64,000 nucleotides of DNA from NCBI RefSeq assembly GCF_014646375.1, contig NZ_BMNI01000001.1, forward strand, positions 579,949 to 643,948, read 5' to 3'. The position numbers and the translations under genes are program-made. Shown here piece after piece: positions 34,029 to 41,854 of this stretch (the stretch's first letter is position 1; each line of letters begins with the position of its first letter). The notes beneath the pieces were generated by a model. The model ran no database searches and was not told the DNA's origin. It saw only the letters and a list, made by a program, of their open reading frames with translations. This DNA comes from Nocardioides phosphati (GTDB taxonomy: Bacteria; Actinomycetota; Actinomycetes; Propionibacteriales; Nocardioidaceae).

Positions 34029-34769
34029 GTGGGGCTTTTGACGACACGTCGCCGTGGCGCCACGGACGGTTCCGAGGCAGGTCGGGAGCTGTCCGAGCAG
34101 GTGCGCGCCGTTCTGCCGCGCCGGTTCGAGGCTGTCGGGGAGGCCCTCGCCTCGGGATCACGCTCCCTCGACGTCTATGACGTCGTCGGCCGCCGCCTCG
34201 CCGAGGACGGCGCCTCCCTCGACGAGGTGCTCGACGCGCTGCGCCAGACCACCCAGGCGGTGCTCGCCGCCGACCCGGCGTACGACGCGGTGCGGGCGAT
34301 CAGCATCGCCTGGAGCGAGGGCACGCTCGCCTACCTCCACCAGCTCTCCTGCGAGGACCCGCTCACGGGCCTCGCCAGCCTCGCGCACGTCCGTAGCCGG
34401 ATCGCCGAGCTCTACCGCGCCGCTGCCCGCTCGGGCGCCGACGTGACGCAGTCGCACGCGCTGGTCGTCTTCGACATCCCGGAGACGATCGAGTCGCTCG
34501 CCGCCCCGGACGCCGGCTTCTCTCGCACGCTCCGGCTCGCCCGCGTGGGCCAGTCGGCCGGCACGGTCTTCAACGGTGCCGGCACGATCGGCCGCCTCGG
34601 CGCCCGCCGCGTCGTGGCTGTCGTCGAGCGCGACCCCAACCTCGGTCGCCGTGTCGCCCTGGTCCGCACCCTGCTCGCGTCGGCGGACTTCCCGACGCGC
34701 GCGTGGATCGAGGGCCTGCCCGGCTCCGACGAGGTCGCCGCGCTTCTGCTCGACGAGCTCGCCCGCTAG
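34029..34769 (+). CDS. degenerate GGDEF-like cytoplasmic protein
   Basis: A 246-residue soluble protein. Residues ~10-110 are helical (VLPRRFEAVGEALASG...). Then SCEDPLTGLASLAHVRSRIAELYR matches the start of GGDEF domains (DPLTGL-N-R). The catalytic GGDEF/GGEEF signature is absent; FNGAGTIGRLGARRVVAVVERD occupies that position, so it is unlikely to make cyclic-di-GMP. The GTG at 34029 follows AGAGGGGAG. It is divergent from the tethered sigma gene and followed by a hairpin. Function unknown. Confidence 0.7.
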   Translation: MGLLTTRRRGATDGSEAGRELSEQVRAVLPRRFEAVGEALASGSRSLDVYDVVGRRLAEDGASLDEVLDALRQTTQAVLAADPAYDAVRAISIAWSEGTLAYLHQLSCEDPLTGLASLAHVRSRIAELYRAAARSGADVTQSHALVVFDIPETIESLAAPDAGFSRTLRLARVGQSAGTVFNGAGTIGRLGARRVVAVVERDPNLGRRVALVRTLLASADFPTRAWIEGLPGSDEVAALLLDELAR

Positions 34770-34792
34770 ACCCAGACCTTCTCGGGACGATC

Positions 34793-34831
34793 CGGGCTGG
34801 CCGCGCCTGACGGGGGGATGCGGCCAGCCCG
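34793..34831 (+). terminator. hairpin terminator
   Basis: CGGGCTGGCCGC pairs with GCGGCCAGCCCG over 12 bp across a 15-base loop, 23 bases after the GGDEF-like gene. There is no U tract. Confidence 0.6.
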
Positions 34832-34875
34832 AGTCGTCCTCAGGGCTCAAGCTCCGGGGCCGTATCGTCGGTGCC

Positions 34876-35598
34876 ATGTGCGGCCGCTACGCCTCCTCCC
34901 GGCGCCCCGACGAGCTGATCGACGAGTTCGACGCGACGGCGCACCTCGACCACGAGGTCGCCGCCAGCTGGAACGTCGCGCCGACCGACGAGGTCTACGC
35001 CGTCATGGAGCACCCCAAGGACGAGGAGCGCCAGCTCCGCGTCGTCCGCTGGGGCCTCGTGCCGTCGTGGGCCAAGGAGCGTTCGATCGGCACGCGGATG
35101 ATCAACGCGCGGCTCGAGACGCTCGCGGAGAAGCCGGCCTTCCGGAAGGCCCTCGCCGTACGCCGCTGCCTGGTGCCGGCCGACGGCTACTACGAGTGGT
35201 ACCCGACGGAGCAGCTCGACGCGAAGGGCAAGCCCAGGAAGCAGCCCTTCTTCATCCGGCCCACCGACGGGGGAGTGCTGCCGATGGCGGGGCTCTATGA
35301 GCTCTGGCGCGATCCGGCGAAGGCCGACGACGCCCCCGACCGCTGGCTGTGGACGTGCACCGTGATCACCACCGAGGCGACCGACGAGCTCGGCATGATC
35401 CACGACCGGATGCCGCTGATGGTCGAGCGGGACCGCTGGGACGAGTGGCTCGACCCGGCGCGCGAGGGGGCAGGCCTCCTCGACCTGCTCGAGCCCGCCG
35501 CGCCGGGCCGGCTCACGGCGTACCCGGTCTCGACGGCGGTGGGCAACGTGCGCAACAACGGCCCGGAGCTGGTCGCCCCGCTGCCCCTCGAAGCCTGA
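34876..35598 (+). CDS. SOS response-associated peptidase (SRAP/YedK/HMCES family)
   Basis: Forms a thiazolidine DNA-protein crosslink with abasic sites in single-stranded DNA and protects them. The 240-residue protein starts MCGRYA, exposing catalytic Cys2 after Met removal. Other active-site pieces are visible: WNVAPT, RWGLVPSW, NARLETLAEKPAFR, PADGYYEW and MIHDRMP. I see no LexA-type GAAC-N4-GTTC box upstream. A homologue occupies a similar position near sigH in M. tuberculosis. Confidence 0.94.
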   Translation: MCGRYASSRRPDELIDEFDATAHLDHEVAASWNVAPTDEVYAVMEHPKDEERQLRVVRWGLVPSWAKERSIGTRMINARLETLAEKPAFRKALAVRRCLVPADGYYEWYPTEQLDAKGKPRKQPFFIRPTDGGVLPMAGLYELWRDPAKADDAPDRWLWTCTVITTEATDELGMIHDRMPLMVERDRWDEWLDPAREGAGLLDLLEPAAPGRLTAYPVSTAVGNVRNNGPELVAPLPLEA

Positions 35599-35617
35599 CT
35601 GCGGGCATGATGGGCGG

Positions 35618-36253
35618 GTGACGGAGAGCCGGACGTTCGAGACGCCCCAGGGCCCGGCCCGGCTGGTCGCCCACCGGTCCAAGCGGCCGATCGCGAGCCT
35701 GCTGCTGAGCCACGGGGCCGGGGGCGGCATCGACGCCCCGGACCTCGACGCGCTGGCGCACCGGCTCCCGGGGCAGGGCATCAGCGTCCTTCTCCTCGAG
35801 CAGCCCTGGCGCGTGGCCGGGCGCAGGATCGCCGGCTCCCCGGCCTCGCTCGACGTTGCGCTCCGCTCCGTCGCCGACCAGATCCGTCCGCGCACCCCGC
35901 TGGTCGTCGGTGGCCGGTCCGCCGGCGCCCGATCGGCGGCACGCTGCGCCCGCGACCTGGGCGCGGCGGGCTGCCTGGCGCTCTCGTTCCCGCTCCACCC
36001 GCCCGGCAAGCCGGAGAAGTCGCGGGTCGACGAGCTGCTCGGCTCCCGTGTGCCCACGCTGGTGATCCAGGGCGAGCGTGATCCGTTCGGCCGGCCCGAG
36101 GAGTTCCCCGACGGCACGGAGATGGCCGTCGTCCCGGCCGCCGACCACTCCTTCAAGGTGCCGAAGTCGGCGCCGCTGTCGCAGGAGGACGCGCTGTCCG
36201 TGGTCGTCGAGGCCACGCTCGAGTGGATCGTGAGGGAGATCGCGCGCACCTGA
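35618..36253 (+). CDS. alpha/beta hydrolase (KANL3/Tex30-like dienelactone hydrolase type)
   Basis: A 211-residue small hydrolase with SHGAGGG (oxyanion region), nucleophile elbow [10 protein letters not shown], an acid in GERDPFG and a His in AADHSF. The order and spacing match the KANL3/Tex30 alpha/beta-hydrolase-like family, common next to SRAP genes in actinobacteria. The GTG at 35618 is 19 bases past the SRAP stop, so the two may be co-transcribed. Substrate unknown. Confidence 0.82.
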   Translation: MTESRTFETPQGPARLVAHRSKRPIASLLLSHGAGGGIDAPDLDALAHRLPGQGISVLLLEQPWRVAGRRIAGSPASLDVALRSVADQIRPRTPLVVGGRSAGARSAARCARDLGAAGCLALSFPLHPPGKPEKSRVDELLGSRVPTLVIQGERDPFGRPEEFPDGTEMAVVPAADHSFKVPKSAPLSQEDALSVVVEATLEWIVREIART

Positions 36254-36264
36254 CCGCAGCCCGC

Positions 36265-36290
36265 GGAAGAAATCGGACGAGGTCACGGTT
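36265..36290 (+). promoter_or_regulatory. candidate SigR-dependent autoregulatory promoter
   Basis: GGAAG, 18 bases, then GTT: this fits the SigR/SigH consensus (GGAAT/GGAAY with 16-20 bases to GTT). It lies about 70 bases before the sigR ATG. SigR homologues typically drive their own operon during thiol stress. Confidence 0.55.
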
Positions 36291-36360
36291 GAGCATCGAC
36301 GTGAACGCCGTACTCGACCGCTCGATCCAGCCTGCGAGCGCTGACCTATTCTGGGAGGCG

Positions 36361-36972
36361 ATGACTGACGTGGTGCCTGAGAACGAGACCGACGCCGAGC
36401 GCTCGCTGCGCTTCGAGCGCGATGCCCTGCCCTTCCTCGACCAGCTCTACTCGGCGGCGCTGCGCATGACGCGCAACCCCGCTGACGCCGAGGACCTGGT
36501 CCAGGAGACCTTCGCGAAGGCGTTCGCCGCCTTCCACCAGTTCAAGCCGGGCACCAACCTCAAGGCGTGGCTGTACCGCATCCTCACCAACACGTTCATC
36601 AACAGCTACCGCAAGAAGCAGCGCGAGCCGAAGCAGTCGATGTCCGAGGACGTCGAGGACTGGCAGCTCGCGCGCGCCGAGTCGCACACCTCCTCCGGCC
36701 TGAAGTCGGCGGAGCACGAGGCGCTCGAGCACCTTCCCGACTCGCAGGTGAAGGACGCCCTGCAGCGACTGCCCGAGGAGTTCCGCCTCGCGGTCTACCT
36801 CGCCGACGTCGAGGGCTTCCCGTACAAGGAGATCGCCGAGATCATGGACACCCCCATCGGCACCGTGATGTCGCGCCTCCACCGTGGTCGCCGCCAGCTG
36901 CGCACGCTGCTGGAGGACTACGTCCGCGAGAACGACATGTTCGGCATGACCCGTGAGGAGGTCGTCTCGTGA
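36361..36972 (+). CDS. sigR: thiol-oxidative-stress sigma factor SigR (SigH)
   Basis: Group 4 (ECF) sigma factor of 203 aa. Region 2 has [31 protein letters not shown]; region 4 has [44 protein letters not shown]. It overlaps rsrA by GTGA. The ATG at 36361 is used; a GTG at 36301 would add 20 residues and could give a longer, alternative form like SigR' of Streptomyces, especially as GGGAGG lies only two bases before the ATG. By family knowledge it controls thioredoxin, mycothiol and protein-quality genes. Confidence 0.93.
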   Translation: MTDVVPENETDAERSLRFERDALPFLDQLYSAALRMTRNPADAEDLVQETFAKAFAAFHQFKPGTNLKAWLYRILTNTFINSYRKKQREPKQSMSEDVEDWQLARAESHTSSGLKSAEHEALEHLPDSQVKDALQRLPEEFRLAVYLADVEGFPYKEIAEIMDTPIGTVMSRLHRGRRQLRTLLEDYVRENDMFGMTREEVVS

Positions 36973-37259
36973 GCGCACCTGACCCGCAGGAGGGCCACGA
37001 GCACAAGCGTGGGGAGGACTGTGCCGACTACCTCGAGCGCATCGTGTTCTTCCTCGACAACGAGCTCGACGAGGCCGACTGCAGCGCGGTCCGCCACCAC
37101 CTCGACGAGTGTGGTCCCTGTCTGAAGAAGTACGACCTGGAGCGCACGGTGAAGCAGGTCGTCGCCCGCTCGTGCCACGAGTCGGCGCCGGAGGCCCTGC
37201 GGGCGAAGGTCCTCGTGCAGCTGCGCGAGGTCCAGGTCCGGATCACCTCGACCGACTGA
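36969..37259 (+). CDS. rsrA: redox-sensing zinc anti-sigma factor RsrA
   Basis: A 96-residue zinc-binding anti-sigma factor. Zinc ligands fit the RsrA pattern: C18, H44, C48 and C51 (HHLDECGPC); C38 and C69 are further Cys that could join disulfide switching. Under reducing conditions it binds SigR; oxidation forms a disulfide, releases zinc and frees the sigma factor. The GTG at 36969 overlaps the sigR stop, ensuring coupled synthesis. Confidence 0.93.
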   Translation: MSAPDPQEGHEHKRGEDCADYLERIVFFLDNELDEADCSAVRHHLDECGPCLKKYDLERTVKQVVARSCHESAPEALRAKVLVQLREVQVRITSTD

Positions 37260-37324
37260 CCCCCGATTCGACCCGGGCGCACTCGTCTGGGAAGATGAGC
37301 CGTTCCGCGATCGAGGAGGATCCC

Positions 37325-37399
37325 ATGGGCAAGACTGGCCGCAAGCGCCGCGCTCGCAAGAAGAAGGGCGCAAACCACGGCAAGCGCCCCAACGCCTGA
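37325..37399 (+). CDS. 50S ribosomal protein bL37
   Basis: A 24-residue, Lys/Arg-rich peptide (MGKTGRKRRARKKKG...) that matches actinobacterial ribosomal protein bL37, found in mycobacterial 50S structures. It is too short for most gene callers. A good ribosome-binding site, GAGGAGG, sits before the ATG at 37325. It follows rsrA by 65 bases and precedes a terminator. Confidence 0.88.
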   Translation: MGKTGRKRRARKKKGANHGKRPNA

Positions 37400-37424
37400 G
37401 TCACCGACTCAGCGCCAAGCGCAC

Positions 37425-37456
37425 CGAACCCCCGAGCCATTGGCCCCGGGGGTTCG
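37425..37456 (+). terminator. intrinsic terminator after bL37
   Basis: CGAACCCCCG pairs with CGGGGGTTCG over 10 bp, with an inner GCCA/TGGC pairing, followed by a run of five T at 37461-37465. Confidence 0.8.
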
Positions 37457-37482
37457 TCGCTTTTTCGGGTCAGCGCAGGGGG

Positions 37483-38295
37483 TCAGCGCACGGCGCGGAG
37501 GTGCGGACGCAGCTCCGGCGTCGTCTCGCGCAGCGCCTCGACGATGACCAGCAGCAGGTCCGACCGTACGCCGGGGCGCGCCGGCCCGTGGGCGACCTGC
37601 AGGTAGAGCGCCCGCAGGAACGCCTGGGTGTTGAAGGCCCGGCACGCGACTGCGCCCTCGGGGTCGACGGCGACGGCACCGTTGGCCAGGCGCGCGATCC
37701 ACGGCTCGAGGATGCTCAGCGGCACCAGGTCGCGGGCGAGGATCGCGACCGTGGCCTGCGCCAGGCGGTCGGGCTCGCCGGACACCAGGCGGCAGCCGGT
37801 CGGGAGCAGCAGGCGGTCGGCGAGGACGTCGAGCAGCACCGTCAGCTCGGCGACGCCGAAGTGGGGGGAGCGGCCGAGCTCGGCCACCGCGTCGGCACCG
37901 TGGGCGAGCGCGAGCGCGGGCCCCTTGCCGGGCACGTTGCCCCGGAGGTCGCGCTCGCGGACGAACCACGTGGCGATCCGGTCGCCCCAGACCAGGAGCT
38001 GGCGCGGGGAGAGGACGTGGACCTGGTTGTCGCGCGCGATGCAGTCCGCGAGGACCTTCACCGACCAGCTCCGGCGGAAGACCGTGTCGGTGTCGGACTG
38101 GCCCAGGCCCACCTCGACACCGGTCACCATGCCGTCGCCGAGACCCACCAGGACGTCGTCGTACGCCCCCTCGCGGATCCATCCGGAGAGGCGCCGGTAG
38201 GCCTCCTGCGTGCGCTGGCGCGGGTCGGTGCTGCCCAGCAGCCGCGTCAGGTCGGCGGTCAGGTCGTCCAGCGGGCGATCTGTCGGCAGCGGCAT
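37483..38295 (-). CDS. DUF2785 family protein
   Basis: A 270-residue soluble, mostly helical protein. The conserved block WGDRIATWFVRERDLRGNVPGKG followed by ALAHGADAVAEL is typical of DUF2785 proteins. The ATG at 38295 is chosen over in-frame starts at 38304 and 38388, which lie closer to the divergent kinase. Function unknown; no catalytic motif is clear. It is divergent from pdtaS with about 60 bases between. Confidence 0.8.
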   Translation of the reverse strand: MPLPTDRPLDDLTADLTRLLGSTDPRQRTQEAYRRLSGWIREGAYDDVLVGLGDGMVTGVEVGLGQSDTDTVFRRSWSVKVLADCIARDNQVHVLSPRQLLVWGDRIATWFVRERDLRGNVPGKGPALALAHGADAVAELGRSPHFGVAELTVLLDVLADRLLLPTGCRLVSGEPDRLAQATVAILARDLVPLSILEPWIARLANGAVAVDPEGAVACRAFNTQAFLRALYLQVAHGPARPGVRSDLLLVIVEALRETTPELRPHLRAVR

Positions 38296-38357
38296 GGGGC
38301 ACATGGTGCCAGCCCGTACCGACACCATGCGAATTGGCTTCCCGTACTCTCGGGCGC

Positions 38358-39854
38358 ATGCCGACCCTGGACGAGATCGCCCGTGCACACACGGATCTCG
38401 ACACCGAAGAGCTGGCCTGGCTGCACCTCCTCCTCGCCGACTGGCAGATCGTCGCGGACCTCTCGTTCGCCGACCTCGTGCTCTGGCTCCCGGACCGTGA
38501 GGGCCGCGGATTCTGGGCCGGCGCGCAGCAGCGCCCGACCACCGGACCGACGGCGCTTCTCGACGACGTCGCCGGCACGTTCCTGCCGAAGGGGCGGCGC
38601 AACCTGCTCGACACGGCGTACGAGACCGGGCGGCTGGCGCGCGAGGGTGACCCGGCGTGGGTCTACGACGTACCCGTGCGCCAGGAGGCGATCCCCGTAC
38701 GCCGGGGCGGCCGGGTCTTCGCCGTCGTCGCCCGCACGACCAACCTGCTCGGCGTGCGGACGCCGAGCCAGCTGGAGCTCACCTACACGCAGACCGCGAG
38801 CGACCTGACCCGGATGATCGCGCGCGGGGCGTTCCCGGTGCCCGGGCCGCGCAGCGACCACGCCGACACCCCGCGCGTGGGCGACGGCTTCATGCGCCTC
38901 GACGCCGGTGGACGGGTCAGCTACGCCTCGCCCAACGCGCTGTCGGTCTACCGGCACCTCGGCCACGCCGGTGACCTCGTCGGCCAGGAGCTCGCGGAGC
39001 TGACGCGCAGCCTCGTGCCGCCCCGCGACCGGCCTGACGAGGAGACCCTGAGCGCCGTGCTGGGCGGTCGGGTCGCACGCGACACCGAGGTCGCCTCCGA
39101 CGGCGTCGCGCTGATCCTGCGCTCCCTGCCCCTCGCGCCTGAGGGCGAGCCGGTCGGGGGAGTGATCCTGGTCCGCGACGTCTCCGACCTGCGCCGCCGC
39201 GACCGTGAGCTGGTCACCAAGGACGCCACGATCCGCGAGATCCACCACCGGGTGAAGAACAACCTCCAGACCGTGGCTGCCCTGCTGCGCCTCCAGGCCC
39301 GGCGGATGAACAACGAGGACGCCCGGCTCGCCCTCGAGGAGGCCGTACGCCGCGTCGGCTCCATCGCGCTCGTCCACGAGACGCTGAGCAACACCGACGA
39401 GGAGCACGTCGCGTTCGACGAGATCGCCGACCGGCTCGGCCGGATGGTGGCCGACGTCGGGGGCATCGGCCACGCCGTCGCCGTACGCCGGGAGGGGACG
39501 TTCGGCGTGCTCAACTCCGACACCGCCACGCCGATGGCCATGGTGCTGACCGAGGTCCTGCAGAACGCCGTCGAGCACGGCTACCGCCAGCTCGACGTCA
39601 GCGACTCCGACCGCGTGGGCCGGATCCTGATCGAGGCGCGCCGGGCCGTCGGCCGGCTGCACGTGGTGATCGAGGACGACGGCGTCGGCCTGCCCGAGGA
39701 CTTCGACCCGGACCAGTCGACGAGCCTCGGGCTCTCGATCGTCCGCACCCTGGTGGAGTCCGAGCTCGACGGTCAGCTCACGCTGGGCGCCGCGCACATG
39801 ACAACGACCGGCACTCGCGTCGAGATCGACGTGCCGGTCGTGCAGCGGGGCTGA
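38358..39854 (+). CDS. pdtaS: sensor histidine kinase PdtaS
   Basis: A 498-residue soluble kinase. An N-terminal GAF-like domain (~20-150) and a PAS domain (~175-285) precede a HisKA_2-type dimerisation domain with the phospho-acceptor in IREIHHRVKNNLQTVAALLRLQ, then an ATPase domain with LTEVLQNAVEHGY, EDDGVGLP and SLGLSIV. This layout matches mycobacterial PdtaS (Rv3220c), which phosphorylates the RNA-binding antiterminator PdtaR. No pdtaR gene is present in the window. The ATG at 38358 is the family start. Its position next to whiB1 is conserved. Confidence 0.92.
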   Translation: MPTLDEIARAHTDLDTEELAWLHLLLADWQIVADLSFADLVLWLPDREGRGFWAGAQQRPTTGPTALLDDVAGTFLPKGRRNLLDTAYETGRLAREGDPAWVYDVPVRQEAIPVRRGGRVFAVVARTTNLLGVRTPSQLELTYTQTASDLTRMIARGAFPVPGPRSDHADTPRVGDGFMRLDAGGRVSYASPNALSVYRHLGHAGDLVGQELAELTRSLVPPRDRPDEETLSAVLGGRVARDTEVASDGVALILRSLPLAPEGEPVGGVILVRDVSDLRRRDRELVTKDATIREIHHRVKNNLQTVAALLRLQARRMNNEDARLALEEAVRRVGSIALVHETLSNTDEEHVAFDEIADRLGRMVADVGGIGHAVAVRREGTFGVLNSDTATPMAMVLTEVLQNAVEHGYRQLDVSDSDRVGRILIEARRAVGRLHVVIEDDGVGLPEDFDPDQSTSLGLSIVRTLVESELDGQLTLGAAHMTTTGTRVEIDVPVVQRG

Positions 39855-39869
39855 GCCCCGGGGGAGCGA

Positions 39870-40121
39870 TCAGGCGGTGCGGACCCGGGCCCGCGCGTTG
39901 CGGCGCTTGAGTGCGCGACGCTCGTCCTCGCTGAGGCCGCCCCAGACACCGTGGTCCTGGCCGGCCTCGAGGGCCCAGGCGAGGCACTGCTCGCGGACTT
40001 CGCAGCGACGGCACACCTGCTTGGCCTCCTCGATCTGGAGGATCGCCGGGCCCGTGTTGCCGATCGGGAAGAACAGCTCCGGGTCCTCGTCGAGGCAGGC
40101 TGATTCGTGACGCCAATCCAC
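39870..40121 (-). CDS. whiB1: WhiB-family iron-sulfur transcription factor (WhiB1-like)
   Basis: An 83-residue Wbl protein. C9, C37, C40 and C46 (C-x27-C-x2-C-x5-C) ligate a [4Fe-4S] cluster sensitive to NO and oxygen. GVWGG forms the turn before the basic C-terminal DNA-binding segment RRALKRRNARARVR. The neighbourhood (convergent with pdtaS) is that of WhiB1 of mycobacteria. WhiB1 contacts region 4 of the primary sigma factor. The 184 bases upstream hold promoters for it and the divergent membrane protein. Confidence 0.93.
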   Translation of the reverse strand: MDWRHESACLDEDPELFFPIGNTGPAILQIEEAKQVCRRCEVREQCLAWALEAGQDHGVWGGLSEDERRALKRRNARARVRTA

Positions 40122-40305
40122 GGCTGGGTGTACTCCCTTTGGTTGCTGGGGTGAAGCGCGTCGGCCTCGGTGGAGGCGCGGGACGCGGGGAAAGATGAGG
40201 TGGCCTCGCGAATCTTTTCACGAACGCACACGCAAGGTTGTCAATCCTACGCAAGAACGACAACCCCTGTGGGCCGTCACTTTGGTCACAAGTAGATTGA
40301 GGCAC

Positions 40306-40707
40306 GTGCTGAACCCCACTGAGACCACTGCTCCGCGCCCTCTCGTCGTCGCGTCGGTGGCCACCCTCGTCGAGGCGCTCTGCTTCGGCGTGCTCGCCGT
40401 CGTGCAGGCGATCGCCTTCTCCAGCGAGCGCTCCGCGATGAACTGGACCACCATCGCCTTCTTCGTCCTCTGGGGGCTGATGCTCGCCTGGTGCGGCCTG
40501 TCGCTGCTCCGCAGCCGGTCGTGGGCGCGCAGCCCGATCGTGATGGCGCAGCTCGTGCAGCTCGGTGTCGCGTGGAGCTTCGTCAAGGGCGACCCGGCGC
40601 AGTGGGAGGCGGCCACCGCCTGGACCATCGCGGCCATCGCGGTCGTCGTCCTCATCGGCGTGTTCCACCCGAGGTCGATCGAGCACCTCGCCGCCTCCGA
40701 CAGCTGA
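40306..40707 (+). CDS. small integral membrane protein of unknown function
   Basis: A 133-residue protein with four transmembrane helices (about residues 14-36, 46-66, 74-93 and 101-121). I do not recognise a named family, although similar four-helix proteins next to whiB1 are common in actinobacteria. The GTG at 40306 is preferred to starts further upstream; no Shine-Dalgarno is visible and TAGATT lies 9 bases before it, so the message may be leaderless. Confidence 0.72.
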   Translation: MLNPTETTAPRPLVVASVATLVEALCFGVLAVVQAIAFSSERSAMNWTTIAFFVLWGLMLAWCGLSLLRSRSWARSPIVMAQLVQLGVAWSFVKGDPAQWEAATAWTIAAIAVVVLIGVFHPRSIEHLAASDS

Positions 40708-41274
40708 TCAGGCGGCTGAGCGCGCGCTCGGTCCCACCTCGGCACGCGGTGGCTCGTCCGGCGATCTGCCCAGCCGTCGGCGAAGCCGGGCGAGTGCGCG
40801 CGCCTGCAGCCGCGAGATGTGCGCCTGGCTCACGCCGAGGCGGTCGGCGACCGCATCCTGCGTGAGTCCGTCGAGGAAGCGCAGGAGCAGCACCGTGCGC
40901 TCCTGGTCGGGAAGCAGCGCGAGAGCAGGGAGCAGGACCAGCCGAAGCTCGACCTGCTCGTACGCCGCGGGCGGCGCCGGGTCGACCGTCCAGCCCTCCT
41001 CGAGCTGCTCGACGGCCGGCCGCGGAGCACCCCGGGGCCGGCGGAGCACGCCGCTGCGGTCGCGCAGGTGGTGGCGGATCTCGCCCAGCACCATCGGCAC
41101 CGCGTACGCCGCGAAGGGCACGCCGCGCGCCGCGTCGTACCTCCGGGCGGCGTGGAGCAGCCCGAGCCGCCCCGCCTGGACGAGGTCGTCGTGCGGCTCG
41201 CCCCAGCCGCGGAACCGGCGGGCGCAGCGGTCGACGAGGTCGAGGTGGGCGAGGACGAGCGAGTCGGTGTCCAT
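40708..41274 (-). CDS. SigF/SigB-type RNA polymerase sigma factor lacking domain 3
   Basis: A 188-residue sigma-70 family protein. Region 2 is present (DDLVQAGRLGLLHAARRYDAARGVPFAAYAVPMVLGEIRHHLRD), as is region 4 (LLPDQERTVLLLRFLDGLTQDAVADRLGVSQAHISRLQARALARLR); both are closest to SigF/SigB. Between them is only a Pro/Arg-rich spacer of ~35 residues where SigF proteins have a full sigma-3 domain. The ATG at 41274 begins MDTDSLVL. No anti-sigma or anti-anti-sigma genes adjoin it. The promoter class is unknown. Confidence 0.85.
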   Translation of the reverse strand: MDTDSLVLAHLDLVDRCARRFRGWGEPHDDLVQAGRLGLLHAARRYDAARGVPFAAYAVPMVLGEIRHHLRDRSGVLRRPRGAPRPAVEQLEEGWTVDPAPPAAYEQVELRLVLLPALALLPDQERTVLLLRFLDGLTQDAVADRLGVSQAHISRLQARALARLRRRLGRSPDEPPRAEVGPSARSAA

Positions 41275-41362
41275 GGCTCCATCAGACCCTCGCGGCCCGA
41301 CGGGTGCCACCAGTCATCCACAGGCCCCGCGGGTGGCGGGATGAGCCGGCGACGAAATGCAA

Positions 41363-41396
41363 CAGGGTCCGGACCGCCGAAGCGGACCGGACCCTG
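41363..41396 (-). terminator. hairpin terminator after sodN
   Basis: CAGGGTCCGGACCGC and GCGGACCGGACCCTG pair over 10 bp plus 4 bp around one mismatch, 12 bases past the sodN stop. TTGCATTT follows on the minus strand. Confidence 0.65.
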
Positions 41397-41407
41397 TCGG
41401 TGAGGCG

Positions 41408-41800
41408 TCAGGCCTTCTTGGTCTCCCAGAAGATGCCCGCGATCTCGTCGATCTTGGCGAGCAGCTCGTCGGCCACGCCCGCGTCGAGCGTGCCCTTCGT
41501 GCCGCCGGCACCCGCGAGCTTGGTGGCCTCGTTGAAGAGGGTGTGCAGCTGCGGGTACTTCTCGAAGTGCGGGGCCTTGAAGTAGTCGGTCCACAGCACC
41601 CACAGGTGGTGCTTGACCAGCTCGGAGCGCTGCTCCTTGATCAGGACGGCGCGGGTGCGGAAGTCGGGGTCGTCGGAGTCGTTGACCTTGGCGATCAGCG
41701 CCTTGATCGACTCGGCCTCGATGCGGGCCTGGGCGGGGTCGTAGACACCGCAGGGGAGGTCGCAGTGGGCCTGGGCCTCAACGGTGGGGGCGAACAGCAT
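41408..41800 (-). CDS. sodN: nickel superoxide dismutase precursor
   Basis: A 130-residue Ni-SOD precursor. An 11-residue propeptide, MLFAPTVEAQA, precedes the mature N-terminus HCDLPCGVY, which is the nickel hook (His1, Cys2, Cys6; Tyr9 near the active site). The rest is the four-helix bundle that forms the hexamer. It destroys superoxide in the cytoplasm. It is divergent from sodX, the protease gene expected to remove the propeptide. A GGAG ribosome-binding site is present. No confident Nur box is seen in the 54-base intergenic region. Confidence 0.96.
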   Translation of the reverse strand: MLFAPTVEAQAHCDLPCGVYDPAQARIEAESIKALIAKVNDSDDPDFRTRAVLIKEQRSELVKHHLWVLWTDYFKAPHFEKYPQLHTLFNEATKLAGAGGTKGTLDAGVADELLAKIDEIAGIFWETKKA

Positions 41801-41854
41801 GCTCGACAGCTCCTTCGTGGGTGACGTCTCTGTGCGACTGCGACACTACTCCCC

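Noticed and set aside
34832..34875. A LexA/SOS box in front of the SRAP gene
   Set aside because: I looked for GAAC-N4-GTTC-like sequences because of the family name and found none.
40122..40305. A Crp-type TGTGA-N6-TCACA site before whiB1
   Set aside because: GTCAC/GGTCACA segments are present but the spacing and symmetry do not fit the consensus.
41801..41854. A Nur (nickel regulator) box between sodN and sodX
   Set aside because: No convincing match to a Nur-type dyad could be seen by eye in this short region.
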